A stretch of DNA of 64,000 nt from Marinobacter sp. LV10R510-11A (GCF_900215155.1 NZ_LT907980.1:2542001-2606000); one strand, 5' to 3'. Positions 1-10,623 are shown, numbered from the stretch's first letter. The notes: generated by a model from the sequence alone, not told the origin. Made by a program: numbers and translations.

Positions 1-884
1 ACGCTGCGGAAAACCTAATCCGCAAATCCGGTATAGAAAGATCCTCGATTCGTGCGATCGGAAGCCACGGGCAAACTCTGCGTCACCAACCTTCAGGCCT
101 TGGCCGCTTCTCTCTTCAGGTAGGCAATCCCTCTATCATTGCGGAAAAGACCAGTGTCACAACCGTGGGGGACTTTCGTAGCCGGGACATGGCCGCAGGC
201 GGGCAGGGCGCTCCACTGGTGCCAGCTTTCCACCAGCATTTCTTTGGCTCCGAAAGCGAAGACAGGTGCATACTGAATCTCGGTGGCATCGCCAACATTA
301 CTTGGATTCCTTCTGACCAAGACAGCCCGGTAACAGGATTCGACACAGGCCCCGCAAACGCGCTGATGGATGCCTGGTGCCATGAACAAACCGGCCGCGC
401 CTACGATGAACATGGTCAGTGGGCCCAAGAGGGGATAGTCGACCAGGCGCTGCTAAGCGATATGCTCTCAGATGCTTACTTCGAGCGTCTGCCGCCAAAA
501 AGCACAGGGAAAGAGAAATTTAATCTCGAATGGGTCAAAACTCTGGTGCTGCGGCACAGTAAAACCCGGCCGGAAGACGTTCAGCGCACACTGCTCCAGC
601 TGTCAGTGATCACGGTCGTTCGGCAAATGCCTCAGTCGCCAGGTATGGCGGTTTATGCTTGCGGAGGGGGTACGCGTAACCGGCTGCTGATGAGGGAGCT
701 TTCTCAAGCCCTTAGCCCCATTCGTGTGCTCAATACCGACGAGCTGGGCCTTGACCCTCAATGGGTGGAGCCAACGGCGTTTGCATGGCTGGCCCGACAA
801 ACGATGGAACGCAAGCCGGGAAATCTACCAGAAGTGACCGGAGCTAAAGGCCCCCGGATACTTGGCGCCATCTACCCCGCCTGA
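1..884 (+). CDS. anmK: Anhydro-N-acetylmuramic acid kinase, 5' end missing
   Basis: Cytoplasmic sugar kinase of cell-wall recycling. It cleaves and phosphorylates 1,6-anhydroMurNAc to MurNAc-6-phosphate. The frame is already open at base 3 and the gene enters from outside the window, so about 294 codons are visible. Family motifs seen: GSHGQT near the visible start, GDFRSRDMAAGGQGAPLVP, NLGGIANIT, GFDTGPANALMD, and CGGGTRN before the C-terminus. The internal ATG at 165 is not the start, because conserved sequence lies upstream. It converges on erpA with a 40-base gap. Identity is confident from the motifs. Confidence 0.93.
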   Translation, partial: AAENLIRKSGIERSSIRAIGSHGQTLRHQPSGLGRFSLQVGNPSIIAEKTSVTTVGDFRSRDMAAGGQGAPLVPAFHQHFFGSESEDRCILNLGGIANITWIPSDQDSPVTGFDTGPANALMDAWCHEQTGRAYDEHGQWAQEGIVDQALLSDMLSDAYFERLPPKSTGKEKFNLEWVKTLVLRHSKTRPEDVQRTLLQLSVITVVRQMPQSPGMAVYACGGGTRNRLLMRELSQALSPIRVLNTDELGLDPQWVEPTAFAWLARQTMERKPGNLPEVTGAKGPRILGAIYPA

Positions 885-924
885 ACCCTAGATGTATTCT
901 CCGGGTGCAGGCCACTAGCAAAAC

Positions 925-1278
925 TCAAATGGTGAACGAGCTTCCGCAACCACAGGTAGAACTGGCATTGGGGTTTTGTACCACAAACTGGGAACCCTGC
1001 AGTCCTTCTTGATAATCGACGGTGGCTCCCACCAGGTATTGGTAGCTCATCGGATCGATCAACAGAGTCGCACCGTCCCGTGCAACAACTGTATCTTCCT
1101 CATCCTGGCTTTCATCGAATGAGAACCCGTATTGAAACCCGGAACAGCCACCACCCGTGACAAACACCCGCAGCCTGAGATCGGAGTTACCCTCCTCCTC
1201 AACCAGTTCACGTACTTTATTGACCGCACTGTCGCTGAAAAACAGCGGTGCTGCCATTTGCTGCTGAACTACACTCAA
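925..1278 (-). CDS. erpA: Iron-sulfur cluster insertion protein ErpA
   Basis: A-type carrier that passes Fe-S clusters to apoproteins, including IspG/IspH of isoprenoid synthesis. The protein is 117 residues, usual for the family. The three ligand cysteines are at residue 45 (GGGCSGF) and in the C-terminal CGCG at 109 and 111. It is the last gene of a minus-strand run argC, DUF6776, bactofilin, erpA, and faces anmK. The same erpA-anmK neighbourhood is known in Pseudomonas, which supports ErpA over IscA or SufA. Confidence 0.93.
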   Translation of the reverse strand: MSVVQQQMAAPLFFSDSAVNKVRELVEEEGNSDLRLRVFVTGGGCSGFQYGFSFDESQDEEDTVVARDGATLLIDPMSYQYLVGATVDYQEGLQGSQFVVQNPNASSTCGCGSSFTI

Positions 1279-1341
1279 GTTCGCCTCCAGATTACCTGAT
1301 ACAACTTAAGTGATTATGGTATTCCTGACTAAAACAATCAA

Positions 1342-1818
1342 CTATTCGGATTTTCCACCATCCTCTTCCGATGGCTCGCCGAACCCCGCATCGGGCAAAG
1401 CATCGTCTGTCGGCGTTTTATCTTGGGTTAGCAGCCCGGAAGATTCACGCTGATGAACAAGATTGCCATTTACTGACGACCCCATGGCCATCTGGATGAG
1501 GTTATAGTAAACGCTGCCGTTAATAGCGGCCTTTTCTGCCAGCTCAAGGTGAGCCGTCGCATATACATCGCCGTTAACAGTGCCGTTGATGATCACATGC
1601 GGTGCCGATATGTCGCCGGTAATCTCACCGACCTCCGAGACCCGCAAGACAGCATCACTGCCCTCCTCAGCCAGCACCTTGCCGCGAATATGGCCATCTA
1701 CATGCAAACCACCAGAAAAGTGTATATCGCCTTCTACGGTAGTACGTGATGAAATCAGTGTGTCAAAGTTGCCAGTGGGCCGGCGGGGCTTCTGTTTCTG
1801 CTTTTTCTTGCCAAGCAT
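1342..1818 (-). CDS. Bactofilin family cytoskeletal protein
   Basis: Polymer-forming protein of the bactofilin (DUF583) family, 158 residues. A short basic N-terminus rich in K, Q and R is followed by a beta-helical core of short hydrophobic-glycine repeats (for example DTLISSRTTVEGDIHFSGG, HVDGHIRGKV, ITGDISAPHVIING, VNGDVYATAHLEL). The charged disordered tail is rich in D, E and P. Bactofilins assemble into filaments at the inner membrane and organise cell-wall enzymes. Three bases separate it from the upstream DUF6776 gene, so the two are probably co-transcribed and may act together at the membrane. Confidence 0.87.
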   Translation of the reverse strand: MLGKKKQKQKPRRPTGNFDTLISSRTTVEGDIHFSGGLHVDGHIRGKVLAEEGSDAVLRVSEVGEITGDISAPHVIINGTVNGDVYATAHLELAEKAAINGSVYYNLIQMAMGSSVNGNLVHQRESSGLLTQDKTPTDDALPDAGFGEPSEEDGGKSE

Positions 1819-1820
1819 CT

Positions 1821-2561
1821 TTAATTCTCCGTTAAATCATCCCAGTTGAATGTGCGTTCAGCCTGCGAGGATTTGCTTCCTTCGGCTTGGGCAACCACCT
1901 GCACTTCGAATGGCTCGAAACCGTCAGGCAGCGCCAGTTTACCCTCCACGTCCTGAAAATACCGAAAGCGGAATTTTACGCCGAGATCTTCAATGTCCTG
2001 AGACAGATCGCGCAGTGCGATGATTTCTTTCTCATCACCACGCTTACCGATTATGTTGACGGCCACGACGCCGGAAATATAGCTCTTGTTGTTGCCAACC
2101 TGTGTCAGCACCAATTTAAAGTTATAAACGTCAGCCTCGCGGTCGCTGGCCAGTGAAAAGCGATCAACCTGCAACCCCTTGCTGGTCTCGGATGGCGCCA
2201 TGATATTTTTATAGAACGTAAGATCAGACTTCAAATCGCCAGTGCGGGTTTCCAACTCAACAATAATTTCCCGAGCCTGGTTCAGCGCCTGCTCATCGAT
2301 CAGCTTGCCACGTTCAAGATTAACCAGTTGCTGTCGGGCCTCGCGATAACGGGTTTTCAACGTCGCGGCTTGATCTTCCAATCGCTCGTTAGAAGCCTCC
2401 GCACTGGTGAAGCGAAAGCCACCCTGCGCAAGCCCAGCAGCATAACCGGCGGCCGCAGCAATAATCGTGAACGCCAGCAGAATCAACGTTCGCTTCAACT
2501 TGTATCCCGGCCGATGGCGGATAACAACATATTCCTCGGCCGGCTTGCGTTGTTCACTCAC
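1821..2561 (-). CDS. Membrane-anchored coiled-coil protein (DUF6776-like)
   Basis: Protein of 246 residues with one transmembrane segment at about residues 24-46 (LILLAFTIIAAAAGYAAGLA). A predicted coiled coil at about 55-115 (EDQAATLKTRYREARQQLVN and beyond) comes next, then a C-terminal beta-rich domain that is probably periplasmic. The function is not known. Its position between argC (9 bases upstream) and the bactofilin gene is conserved in related gammaproteobacteria as far as I recall. This suggests a partner or membrane anchor for the bactofilin, which is an inference. Confidence 0.7.
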   Translation of the reverse strand: MSEQRKPAEEYVVIRHRPGYKLKRTLILLAFTIIAAAAGYAAGLAQGGFRFTSAEASNERLEDQAATLKTRYREARQQLVNLERGKLIDEQALNQAREIIVELETRTGDLKSDLTFYKNIMAPSETSKGLQVDRFSLASDREADVYNFKLVLTQVGNNKSYISGVVAVNIIGKRGDEKEIIALRDLSQDIEDLGVKFRFRYFQDVEGKLALPDGFEPFEVQVVAQAEGSKSSQAERTFNWDDLTEN

Positions 2562-2570
2562 AGGTGATCC

Positions 2571-3608
2571 TTAAGGCAGCAATGCAGGGGCTTCAAGACC
2601 CAAGGTTTCTTTGAGGCCAAACATAATATTCATGTTCTGGACTGCCTGGCCCGCTGCACCTTTTACGAGGTTGTCAATTACTGAGGAGATGATAACAACG
2701 TTACTTTGCTCCTGGCGATGCAACGCCATACGGCACAAGTTGGCGCCCCGGACACTTCGAGTTTCCGGATGGCTACCGAAAGGCATTACATCAACAAATG
2801 GCTCATTACGATAACGCTCTTCAAACAGCAACTGTAGACGATCGAAATCAGCCGGATTCTTCAGTTCCGCGTACAGAGTTGCCTCAATGCCGCGGATCAT
2901 CGGGATAAGGTGCGGCACAAATGTAACGCCTGTCGCAACGCCTGCAGCCTCAGACAAGCCCTGGCGAATTTCGGGTAGATGGCGATGACCCGACGCACCA
3001 TAGGCCTTAAAGCTTTCTCCTACCTCACCGTGCAACATGCCGATTTTACCCTGCCGGCCACCGCCGCTGGAACCGGATTTCGCATCGGCAATAAGCCGCG
3101 ACGGATCAATCAAGCCTTGCTCCAATAGGGGCAGAAAACCAAGTTGCACCGCCGTGGGGTAACACCCAGGATTAGCAACCAGTTGCGCCTTGGAGATTTC
3201 ATCGCGAGCGACTTCAGGCAACCCGTATACCGCCTTTTCAACCCACTCCGGCGCTTCATGGGGCATGCCGTACCACTCAGACCAAACCTGCAAATCCTTA
3301 AGGCGGAAGTCCGCCGAGAGATCAACAACTCGCACACCAGATGCCATCAGTTCCGGAATCATTCGCATAGCAACGCCGTGGGGTGTTGCAAAAAACACAA
3401 GATCGCACGCAGCCAAAACGCTAGGATCCGGCTCTGAGTAGGCCAGATCAAAATGTCCACGGAGGTTCGGGAACAGATCGGACACTGGCATCCCGGCCTC
3501 CGACCTTGAGGTAATACAGCTAACCGTAACGTCCGGATGAACGGCGAGGATTCTGAGCAGTTCGACGCCGGTATACCCGGTGCCACCTACGATACCTACT
3601 TTAATCAA
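2571..3608 (-). CDS. argC: N-acetyl-gamma-glutamyl-phosphate reductase
   Basis: Third enzyme of arginine biosynthesis. It reduces N-acetylglutamyl phosphate to the semialdehyde with NADPH. The protein is 345 residues, the normal length. It shows the N-terminal Rossmann motif [13 protein letters not shown], the active-site cysteine in [12 protein letters not shown], and the conserved [10 protein letters not shown] loop and HRHLPEI segment. It is the first gene of the minus-strand run ending at erpA. The 145-base gap to the divergent ClC gene should hold both promoters, but I could not define boxes with confidence. Confidence 0.95.
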   Translation of the reverse strand: MIKVGIVGGTGYTGVELLRILAVHPDVTVSCITSRSEAGMPVSDLFPNLRGHFDLAYSEPDPSVLAACDLVFFATPHGVAMRMIPELMASGVRVVDLSADFRLKDLQVWSEWYGMPHEAPEWVEKAVYGLPEVARDEISKAQLVANPGCYPTAVQLGFLPLLEQGLIDPSRLIADAKSGSSGGGRQGKIGMLHGEVGESFKAYGASGHRHLPEIRQGLSEAAGVATGVTFVPHLIPMIRGIEATLYAELKNPADFDRLQLLFEERYRNEPFVDVMPFGSHPETRSVRGANLCRMALHRQEQSNVVIISSVIDNLVKGAAGQAVQNMNIMFGLKETLGLEAPALLP

Positions 3609-3753
3609 CTTGCTCTCCAGCGTATTCGTATCAGGATTTGGGAGTTTAATAGTTTAGTCTAGCATGATAAACCAACGACTTATTGCAGCTTACAGGGCGA
3701 CAGTTACAATGTTGTGAGAAACCCTTTGGCAGACCACCGGAATACCGGCATCC

Positions 3754-5544
3754 ATGAAAAAAACTTGGCATGAGATTAGAGAAAACTTGGTTAATGTCTT
3801 TTCGCGCAGGCTTTCTGGCGTCGACTCGTTACCCCAACTCGCCGTACTAGGTCTGCTATCTGGCCTAGTGACTGGCGGCGTTATTCTGATCTTCCGCCTC
3901 GCGATCGAGTGGCCCCTTGAGTATTTCCTGCCGGGGGACGGCTCTGAAGTTTATGCCTCTGAAACATTCGAGAACCTGGACATTCTCACCCGAGGGTTGC
4001 TGCCGTTCGTCGGGGCTCTTGGTCTGGGTCTTTTTTTACACCGTCTTGCCACCCAGGATCGCAAAGTTGGCGTCGTTCATGTCATGGAACGCCTAAACTA
4101 CCATCAAGGTTACATCTCCGCCAAAAGCGCCTTTATTCAATTCATCGTGGGCGTTACAACCGTTGTTACCGGGCAATCGGCGGGCCGTGAAGGGCCAGCC
4201 GTGCATTTGGGAGCTGCGTTTTCAAGCTTGATGGGGCAGTGGATGCGACTGCCTAATAATAGCATCCGCACTCTTGTGGCCTGCGGCTGCGCGGCCGCTA
4301 TTTCCGCATCGTTCAACACCCCCATTTCGGGAGTCATTTTCGCTATGGAAGTGGTGATGATGGAGTACACCATCGCGGGCTTTACACCCATTGTGCTTGC
4401 CTCTGTCAGCGCGGCGGTAGTAACGCAGGTTGGGTATGGCACGGAGCCCGCCTTCAGCGTTCCTGCACTGACTATGAATTCGCTACTTGAGATACCCTGG
4501 ATTCTGGTCCTTGCAGTCATAATTGGCGTTTCGGCGGCGCTGTTTATACATCTGGTTGATTCCATGGGGCGATTCAATCACCGGCCGATTCTGCTCCGTG
4601 TCATTATTGCCGGCGCGCTCATGGTGCCTGTCGCTGTGTTGGTGCCCCAGACCATGGGAATTGGCTACGACACCGTCAACGCGACCATTAATGGCGAATT
4701 AGGCTTCTGGCTTTTGCTCAGTGCAGGGGTGGCGAAACTCGTGATTACCGCCCTAACGGTTGGTTTGGGCATGCCCAGCAGCATTATCGGCCCAACGCTA
4801 TTCATGGGCGCAACGCTTGGCGGGGCTCTAGGACTGATTGGCGCGGAGGTTATACCTGGCCATGCCTCGTCCGTTGGATTTTACGCCATGCTCGGAATGG
4901 GAGCGATGATGGGCGCAGTGTTGCAAGCACCTTTGGCGGCGCTTATGGCGTTGTTAGAACTAACTCGCAACCCCAACATAATTCTCCCTGGCATGCTGGT
5001 TATTACCACCGCCACACTGATCACCAGTGAAGCATTCGGGAAGAAGTCACTGTTCCTGACCGTACTGAAAAGCCAGGGCCTGAGCTATCAAAGTTCGCCA
5101 GTTATCCAGGCCTTGCGCCGGGTGTCCGTGGCGGCAATCATGGATAAGGGTGTTCTTCGCATTAATCGACACCTGACGGTTGAAGAGGCCCGAAAAGCCC
5201 TTAAAGCGGAACCTAAATGGCTGATAGTCGAGGGCAAAAACGGCCCTACATCTCTGCTACCCGCAGTTGATCTGGCCCGCTACTTGGAAGACGCTGAGGA
5301 GATGGCGGCTGAAGAGGCGGGTGAGCCAATCGAATCCATTGATCTGATGGACATCCCGGCTAACCGGCGTGATATTGCACCGGTACAATACCAAGCCACG
5401 CTCGAAGAGGCGTTGCACGAGTTTGACGCTACCAGCGCAGAGGCCCTGTATGTGCAGCGCCATGTGGCGCCAATGATTCAAAGGGTTTATGGCGTAGTGC
5501 TTAAATCTGATATCGAAAGCTATTACCAATATCGACGGAGCTGA
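3754..5544 (+). CDS. ClC-family chloride channel or transporter with C-terminal CBS-like region
   Basis: Polytopic inner-membrane protein of 596 residues. The ClC selectivity motif GREGPAVHLGAA is present, with the gating or proton glutamate at about residue 145. The GMPSSIIGPTLFMGA segment lies in the second half. After about residue 430 the chain becomes soluble and contains two weak CBS-like repeats (from SVAAIMDKGVLRINRHLTVE, and from DLMDIP to the end), which in this family bind adenine nucleotides. The gating glutamate suggests a chloride/proton exchanger or a gated channel, but sequence alone does not decide. hemJ begins 3 bases downstream. Confidence 0.9.
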   Translation: MKKTWHEIRENLVNVFSRRLSGVDSLPQLAVLGLLSGLVTGGVILIFRLAIEWPLEYFLPGDGSEVYASETFENLDILTRGLLPFVGALGLGLFLHRLATQDRKVGVVHVMERLNYHQGYISAKSAFIQFIVGVTTVVTGQSAGREGPAVHLGAAFSSLMGQWMRLPNNSIRTLVACGCAAAISASFNTPISGVIFAMEVVMMEYTIAGFTPIVLASVSAAVVTQVGYGTEPAFSVPALTMNSLLEIPWILVLAVIIGVSAALFIHLVDSMGRFNHRPILLRVIIAGALMVPVAVLVPQTMGIGYDTVNATINGELGFWLLLSAGVAKLVITALTVGLGMPSSIIGPTLFMGATLGGALGLIGAEVIPGHASSVGFYAMLGMGAMMGAVLQAPLAALMALLELTRNPNIILPGMLVITTATLITSEAFGKKSLFLTVLKSQGLSYQSSPVIQALRRVSVAAIMDKGVLRINRHLTVEEARKALKAEPKWLIVEGKNGPTSLLPAVDLARYLEDAEEMAAEEAGEPIESIDLMDIPANRRDIAPVQYQATLEEALHEFDATSAEALYVQRHVAPMIQRVYGVVLKSDIESYYQYRRS

Positions 5545-5547
5545 CCA

Positions 5548-5970
5548 ATGCTGTGGGTTAAGGCCTTTCACATAATTTCTCTGGTGTGCTGGTTTGCCGG
5601 CATCTTTTATTTGCCAAGACTGTTTGTTTACCATGCCGCCTGTGAGGATGAGCCGGGGCGCGAGCGTTTCAAAATCATGGAGCGGAAGCTCTATCGGGGT
5701 ATTACCACACCTTCGATGATTGCCACTGTCATATTTGGCATTTGGTTGCTTAGCTACAATGTATCAGGCTACTTCAGCCAGGGCTGGCTCCACGCGAAGC
5801 TGGTGCTCGTCGCACTGCTGATCGTTTATCACTTTTATTGCGGACACCTGGTTAAGGTGTTTCGCGACGACGGCAACACTCGCGGGCACGTATTCTATCG
5901 CTGGTTCAATGAGCTGCCGGTTTTCGTTCTGCTAGCCGTTGTTATTCTCGCCGTCGTTAAACCTTTCTAG
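5548..5970 (+). CDS. hemJ: Protoporphyrinogen oxidase HemJ
   Basis: Small membrane protein of 140 residues with four predicted membrane helices. It oxidises protoporphyrinogen IX to protoporphyrin IX, the penultimate step of heme synthesis. The N-terminus has the conserved histidine (VKAFHIISLVCWFAG) and YLPRLFVYH, followed by the conserved KLYRGITTPSM. It stands beside thiD-thiE-hemL, so two heme genes (hemJ and hemL) bracket the thiamine genes. Without the family motifs it could be mistaken for a CopD-like protein. Confidence 0.88.
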   Translation: MLWVKAFHIISLVCWFAGIFYLPRLFVYHAACEDEPGRERFKIMERKLYRGITTPSMIATVIFGIWLLSYNVSGYFSQGWLHAKLVLVALLIVYHFYCGHLVKVFRDDGNTRGHVFYRWFNELPVFVLLAVVILAVVKPF

Positions 5971-5982
5971 GGAGTTTTAGCC

Positions 5983-6771
5983 ATCTCACACTACACCCGC
6001 CCTCAGGTTCTTGTTCTCTCCGGCCTGGATCCGTCCGGTGGTGCCGGCATTCAGGCTGACATTCAGGCCATCACGTCACTGGGATGTCACCCGTTGCCGG
6101 TGCTCTCCTGCCTGACCGTTCAGGACACCCGGAATGTATACGGTGCCGAAGCTGTTAACCCGGAACTGATTCGCCAGCAACTTAGGTGCATCTCTGAGGA
6201 CGCCCCCATACACGCGATTAAAACCGGCGCCTTGGGCAACTCAGCGGTAGTGGAAGTACTGGTGGAGTTCCTCGGCAAGTACCCGGACATTCCGGTTATA
6301 ACCGACCCGGTAATCAAGGCAGCGGGCGGCGGTGATTTGGCCGATGACGAGCTGCTTGCCACCATGAAAGAGCGGCTATTTCCACTGGCCGAAATGATCA
6401 CCCCTAACGGCATAGAGTTGGCACTACTGGGGGAAAGTGATAACGCGGACGAGGCTGCGCGCAAACTGCTCGAGAAAGGCTGCACATCGGTGCTTGCAAC
6501 TGGCGGGCATGGCACGGGTATACGCATCACCAATACACTTTATAACCATTCGCCTACGCCCATGACGTGGGATATCGAGCGCATTGGCGGCGAGTATCAC
6601 GGTACTGGCTGCACGCTTGCAGCCGCGATTGCGGCCGGGCGAGCTCAGGGGCTTTCGCCCCGCGCCGCAATTGCCCAGGCTCAGAACTATGTGCACCGTA
6701 CCATTTTGCACGCTCTTGCGGTGGGCAAGGGCCAGCCAGTTCCAGATCGAGGCATTCTGTGGGAACGATGA
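5983..6771 (+). CDS. thiD: Hydroxymethylpyrimidine (phosphate) kinase ThiD, with a probable ATC start
   Basis: Phosphorylates HMP and HMP-P for thiamine synthesis. The conserved N-terminal substrate-binding segment SGLDPSGGAGIQADI is encoded from about 6019. The first ATG/GTG/TTG codon in this frame is a TTG at 6094, which would remove that segment. Upstream to the hemJ stop (TAG at 5968) the only start-like codon is ATC at 5983. It lies about 8 bases after GGAG, at the place where homologues begin (xSHYTRPQVLVLSG). I therefore call an ATC start giving 262 residues. Other motifs: PVITDPVIKAAGGG, TPNGIELALL and GEYHGTGCTLAAAIAA. The stop overlaps the thiE start (ATGA). A sequencing error at the start codon is the alternative. 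Confidence 0.85.
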   Translation: MSHYTRPQVLVLSGLDPSGGAGIQADIQAITSLGCHPLPVLSCLTVQDTRNVYGAEAVNPELIRQQLRCISEDAPIHAIKTGALGNSAVVEVLVEFLGKYPDIPVITDPVIKAAGGGDLADDELLATMKERLFPLAEMITPNGIELALLGESDNADEAARKLLEKGCTSVLATGGHGTGIRITNTLYNHSPTPMTWDIERIGGEYHGTGCTLAAAIAAGRAQGLSPRAAIAQAQNYVHRTILHALAVGKGQPVPDRGILWER

Positions 6772-7445
6772 ACACGCGCGTCCCAATAGGGCTTTACGCG
6801 ATTACCGACAGCCAACTTACACCTCCGGCGACATTGATTGCTTCCGTGGAGGCGGCGATTCGCGGCGGTACGGTGATGGTACAATACCGTGAGAAATTAG
6901 CGCCCACCGCAGAACGCCTTGCACAGGCAAGAAACCTCCAATCAATATGCGCTGCTGCCGGCGTTCCACTGCTCATTAACGACGACGTGGAACTTGCCAA
7001 GCGGGTAGGCGCAGCAGGCGTACACTTGGGCCAAACAGATGGCTCTGCAGCAGAGGCGCGTTGCCTGCTTGGAGATAATGCCATCATCGGTATTACCTGC
7101 CATGCGGATCTCGCACTGGCACAAACAGCGATAGACGCAGGCGCAGACTATCTGGCTTTTGGCCGCTTTTTTACATCTTCAACTAAGCCCGAAGCTTCGG
7201 CAGCTTCAACCGATATACTGGCCAAAGCAAAACGCTTCAACCGGCCAGTTACCGCGATCGGCGGCATCACCACACAGAACGGTGAGCTGCTCATCCGCGC
7301 AGGTGCTGACTTGCTGGCGGTTGCCGGCGGGCTTTTCGGGGGCAGCCCCGAGGCGACAGAACAAAAGGCAAAAACATTTCAGAGGCTGTTTGCCAGCCAC
7401 CACCCACTTTTTCAATCCCCCGATAACTGGAGCTCTCACAAATGA
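6768..7445 (+). CDS. thiE: Thiamine-phosphate synthase
   Basis: Joins HMP-PP and the thiazole phosphate to give thiamine phosphate. The protein is 225 residues with a TIM-barrel pattern: GLYAITDS at the start, [44 protein letters not shown] and AIGGITTQN. The ATG at 6768 overlaps the thiD stop, and its own stop overlaps the hemL start (both ATGA), so the three genes are translationally coupled. A longer in-frame start upstream lies wholly inside thiD and is rejected. Confidence 0.92.
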   Translation: MNTRVPIGLYAITDSQLTPPATLIASVEAAIRGGTVMVQYREKLAPTAERLAQARNLQSICAAAGVPLLINDDVELAKRVGAAGVHLGQTDGSAAEARCLLGDNAIIGITCHADLALAQTAIDAGADYLAFGRFFTSSTKPEASAASTDILAKAKRFNRPVTAIGGITTQNGELLIRAGADLLAVAGGLFGGSPEATEQKAKTFQRLFASHHPLFQSPDNWSSHK

Positions 7446-8722
7446 CGCACTCCGAAACCCTGTTCGAAGAGGCTCAAAAATACATTCCCGGTGGTGTTAA
7501 CTCTCCGGTTCGTGCATTTCGTGGAGTGGGCGGCACCCCCATCTTTTTTAAACATGCTAACGGCGCATATCTTTACGACGAGGACGGCCAACGCTACATC
7601 GATTACATTGGTTCTTGGGGCCCGATGATTCTTGGCCACTCGGACCAACGCATCAAAGATGCCTTGCACGCTCAGGTGGATCTTGGGATTGGCTACGGCG
7701 CCCCCACCTCAATCGAAACCGATATGGCTCGCAAAGTTTGCGAGTTGGTACCTTCTATTGACCTGGTACGCATGGTGAACTCTGGCACAGAAGCCACCAT
7801 GAGTGCTATACGCCTAGCCCGCGGCTACACCGGGCGCGACAAGATCGTAAAATTTGAAGGCTGCTACCACGGGCACGTGGACTCACTGCTTGTGAAGGCC
7901 GGCTCCGGCGCACTGACCCTGGGCGTGCCCAATTCACCCGGCATACCCGCCTGTTTGGCAGAGCTCACGCTTACTCTGGATTTCAATGATATCGATGGCG
8001 TGCGTGAAACGTTCAAAGAAATGGGCGACCAGATTGCCGCCATTATCGTAGAGCCGGTTGCGGGAAACATGAACTGCATCCCCCCGGTTCCGGGCTTCTT
8101 GGAAGCGCTTAGAGAGGTCTGCGATGAGCACGGAACCGTGCTGATTTTCGACGAGGTGATGAGCGGATTTCGGGTATCACTGGGCGGGGCTCAAGAGCTG
8201 TACGGCGTAACTCCTGACCTGACGGCCCTAGGCAAGATTATCGGCGGCGGGTTGCCTGTTGGCGCCTTCGGTGGCAAGCGAGAAATCATGGAGCACATCT
8301 CCCCGCTCGGGCCGGTTTACCAAGCCGGCACACTCAGCGGCAATCCACTGGCCATGTGTGCCGGTCTTGCCACGCTGAACGCCATTTCAGAACCAGGCTT
8401 TCATGATCGCCTAACTCAAAAAACCCGTAAGTTACGTGACGGCTTGAAAGCTTCTGCAGATGCGACAGGCATTCCCTTAGCGGTTCAGGGCGCAGGCGCG
8501 ATGTTTGGTTTCTTCTTCACAGAAGAGCCCAGTATCACTCGCTTTGACCAGGTAATGAAATGCGATGTAGAACGCTTTAAGAAGTTCTTCCAGGGCATGC
8601 TAAAAGAGGGCATTTACCTGGCTCCGTCCGCATTTGAGGCTGGCTTCACCAGCGCTGCACTGACCGATAAGGACATTGACGATACGGTCGTAGCTGCGAA
8701 AAAAGTAATGGCCTCCCTTTAA
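7442..8722 (+). CDS. hemL: Glutamate-1-semialdehyde 2,1-aminomutase
   Basis: PLP enzyme that converts glutamate-1-semialdehyde to 5-aminolevulinate, the committed tetrapyrrole precursor in the C5 pathway. The protein is 426 residues. The N-terminus [11 protein letters not shown] and the segments [35 protein letters not shown] and the PLP lysine region [17 protein letters not shown] are all intact. It is coupled to thiE by a 4-base overlap and is the last gene of the run. A nested inverted repeat follows it. Confidence 0.95.
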   Translation: MTHSETLFEEAQKYIPGGVNSPVRAFRGVGGTPIFFKHANGAYLYDEDGQRYIDYIGSWGPMILGHSDQRIKDALHAQVDLGIGYGAPTSIETDMARKVCELVPSIDLVRMVNSGTEATMSAIRLARGYTGRDKIVKFEGCYHGHVDSLLVKAGSGALTLGVPNSPGIPACLAELTLTLDFNDIDGVRETFKEMGDQIAAIIVEPVAGNMNCIPPVPGFLEALREVCDEHGTVLIFDEVMSGFRVSLGGAQELYGVTPDLTALGKIIGGGLPVGAFGGKREIMEHISPLGPVYQAGTLSGNPLAMCAGLATLNAISEPGFHDRLTQKTRKLRDGLKASADATGIPLAVQGAGAMFGFFFTEEPSITRFDQVMKCDVERFKKFFQGMLKEGIYLAPSAFEAGFTSAALTDKDIDDTVVAAKKVMASL

Positions 8723-8725
8723 AAG

Positions 8726-8800
8726 GCGAAACTGACAGTTTTCCGAACGGGTTCCCAGCAGGATCTGACGCACTAACATGTCCTGCTGGGCTAGTTTCGC
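8726..8800. repeat. Nested inverted repeat after hemL
   Basis: Outer arms GCGAAACT (8726-8733) and AGTTTCGC (8793-8800) enclose inner arms CCCAGCAGGA (8754-8763) and TCCTGCTGGG (8781-8790). All arms are perfect. No T-run follows, so it is either a non-canonical terminator or mRNA 3' end stabiliser for hemL, or a palindromic repeat unit. The rest of the gap to the lipase gene (8801-9073) holds no gene that I recognise, only the lipase leader. Confidence 0.6.
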
Positions 8801-9043
8801 GAACATCGTCACACTTTCACGGCCAATAAATCACATTTGCCTCTTCTGCCGTTGACTTGCCCTCCCTTCTGATCAAATTATGGCCACATCTCTGTGGATC
8901 TTTAGAGATGCTCTGCCGGCATGAACCTAACAAATACAATATAGAAGTCAGCAAACAGAGGCCTCAAGCCGTTACATTCACACGTACGGCACAGGTACGC
9001 ATTATCTGGGTACAACCCGTTAGGTTGGCCGCAGTTTGAATAA

Positions 9044-9994
<951 letters not shown>

Positions 9995-10002
9995 GCGTAA
10001 CT

Positions 10003-10036
10003 AACGCCCGCCCGGAGAGCACTTCGGGCAGGCGTT
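10003..10036. terminator. Bidirectional hairpin terminator between lipase and lpoP
   Basis: Arms 10003-10014 and 10025-10036 pair over 11 of 12 positions around a 10-base loop. The genes converge here, so it can serve both strands. T-runs are weak. Confidence 0.65.
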
Positions 10037-10050
10037 CAGCACTGCATTTA

Positions 10051-10623
10051 TTAAAGGTTAGACGCCCTTTCTTCTGCCTGATTGGCCCCGGCCACGTTAC
10101 CCCTAGCCCGGCGGATATCCGCCAGCAACAGCCAGCCCGCACGCTGCAGCCGAGCATCATTCCCCGCCAGCGATAACCCCTTCAAGGTAAACTGCTCTGC
10201 AGGCCCAAATTTGTTACCGGCCACATACGCTTCCGACAATTTAAAGTATATCTCTGCCGATCTAGGCGCGATCCGCTGCGCACGCTCCAGCCGCACAATG
10301 GCTCCTTGAGCGTCACCGTTTTTTAAAAGATTGTCCGCTTCACGAACCAAGCCAAGGGCCGCGGGGGAAAGGTCGTCCCCGGCATCCTGATAACTCGGTT
10401 TATTACTGCGCTGAGGCCGCTGACTTGGCTCCTGGCCTTCAGCCTGTTCGCTTTTGCGCCAGACCTGCGATTCCTCTTTGTCTTCAGCCGTCTGTGGTGG
10501 TTCCGGCGCGCGCGAGCCGCCCCCTGCGGGCACGTAAATAGAACCACCCGGGCCGGAGGCACAGCCCGCCACGCTCAGAAGAGCCGCCAACATACCTGCA
10601 TGAATAACACCTTGCCTACTCAT
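10051..10623 (-). CDS. lpoP: TPR lipoprotein, probable PBP1b activator LpoP
   Basis: Lipoprotein of 190 residues. A signal peptide ends in the lipobox SVAGC at about residue 21, then comes a proline- and charge-rich linker to about residue 75. A tetratricopeptide region follows (ADNLLKNGDAQGAIVRLERA, SAEIYFKLSEAYVAGN, AEQFTLKGL). Its ATG overlaps the stop of mrcB (ATGA). In Pseudomonas aeruginosa a TPR lipoprotein encoded directly after mrcB (LpoP) activates PBP1b from the outer membrane. Same fold class, same position and same coupling support that role here, but it has not been tested for this protein. Confidence 0.75.
   Translation of the reverse strand: MSRQGVIHAGMLAALLSVAGCASGPGGSIYVPAGGGSRAPEPPQTAEDKEESQVWRKSEQAEGQEPSQRPQRSNKPSYQDAGDDLSPAALGLVREADNLLKNGDAQGAIVRLERAQRIAPRSAEIYFKLSEAYVAGNKFGPAEQFTLKGLSLAGNDARLQRAGWLLLADIRRARGNVAGANQAEERASNL

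Noticed and set aside
5548..6771. HemJ-ThiD fusion by read-through of the TAG at 5968
   Set aside because: The frames agree, but a GGAG ribosome-binding site follows the stop and no fusion of these enzymes is known. Separate initiation is simpler.
8985..9005. Possible sigma-54 promoter before the lipase (GGCAC...GC)
   Set aside because: GG and GC are 9 bases apart instead of 10, and no clear TGTTAC/GTAACA pair lies upstream.
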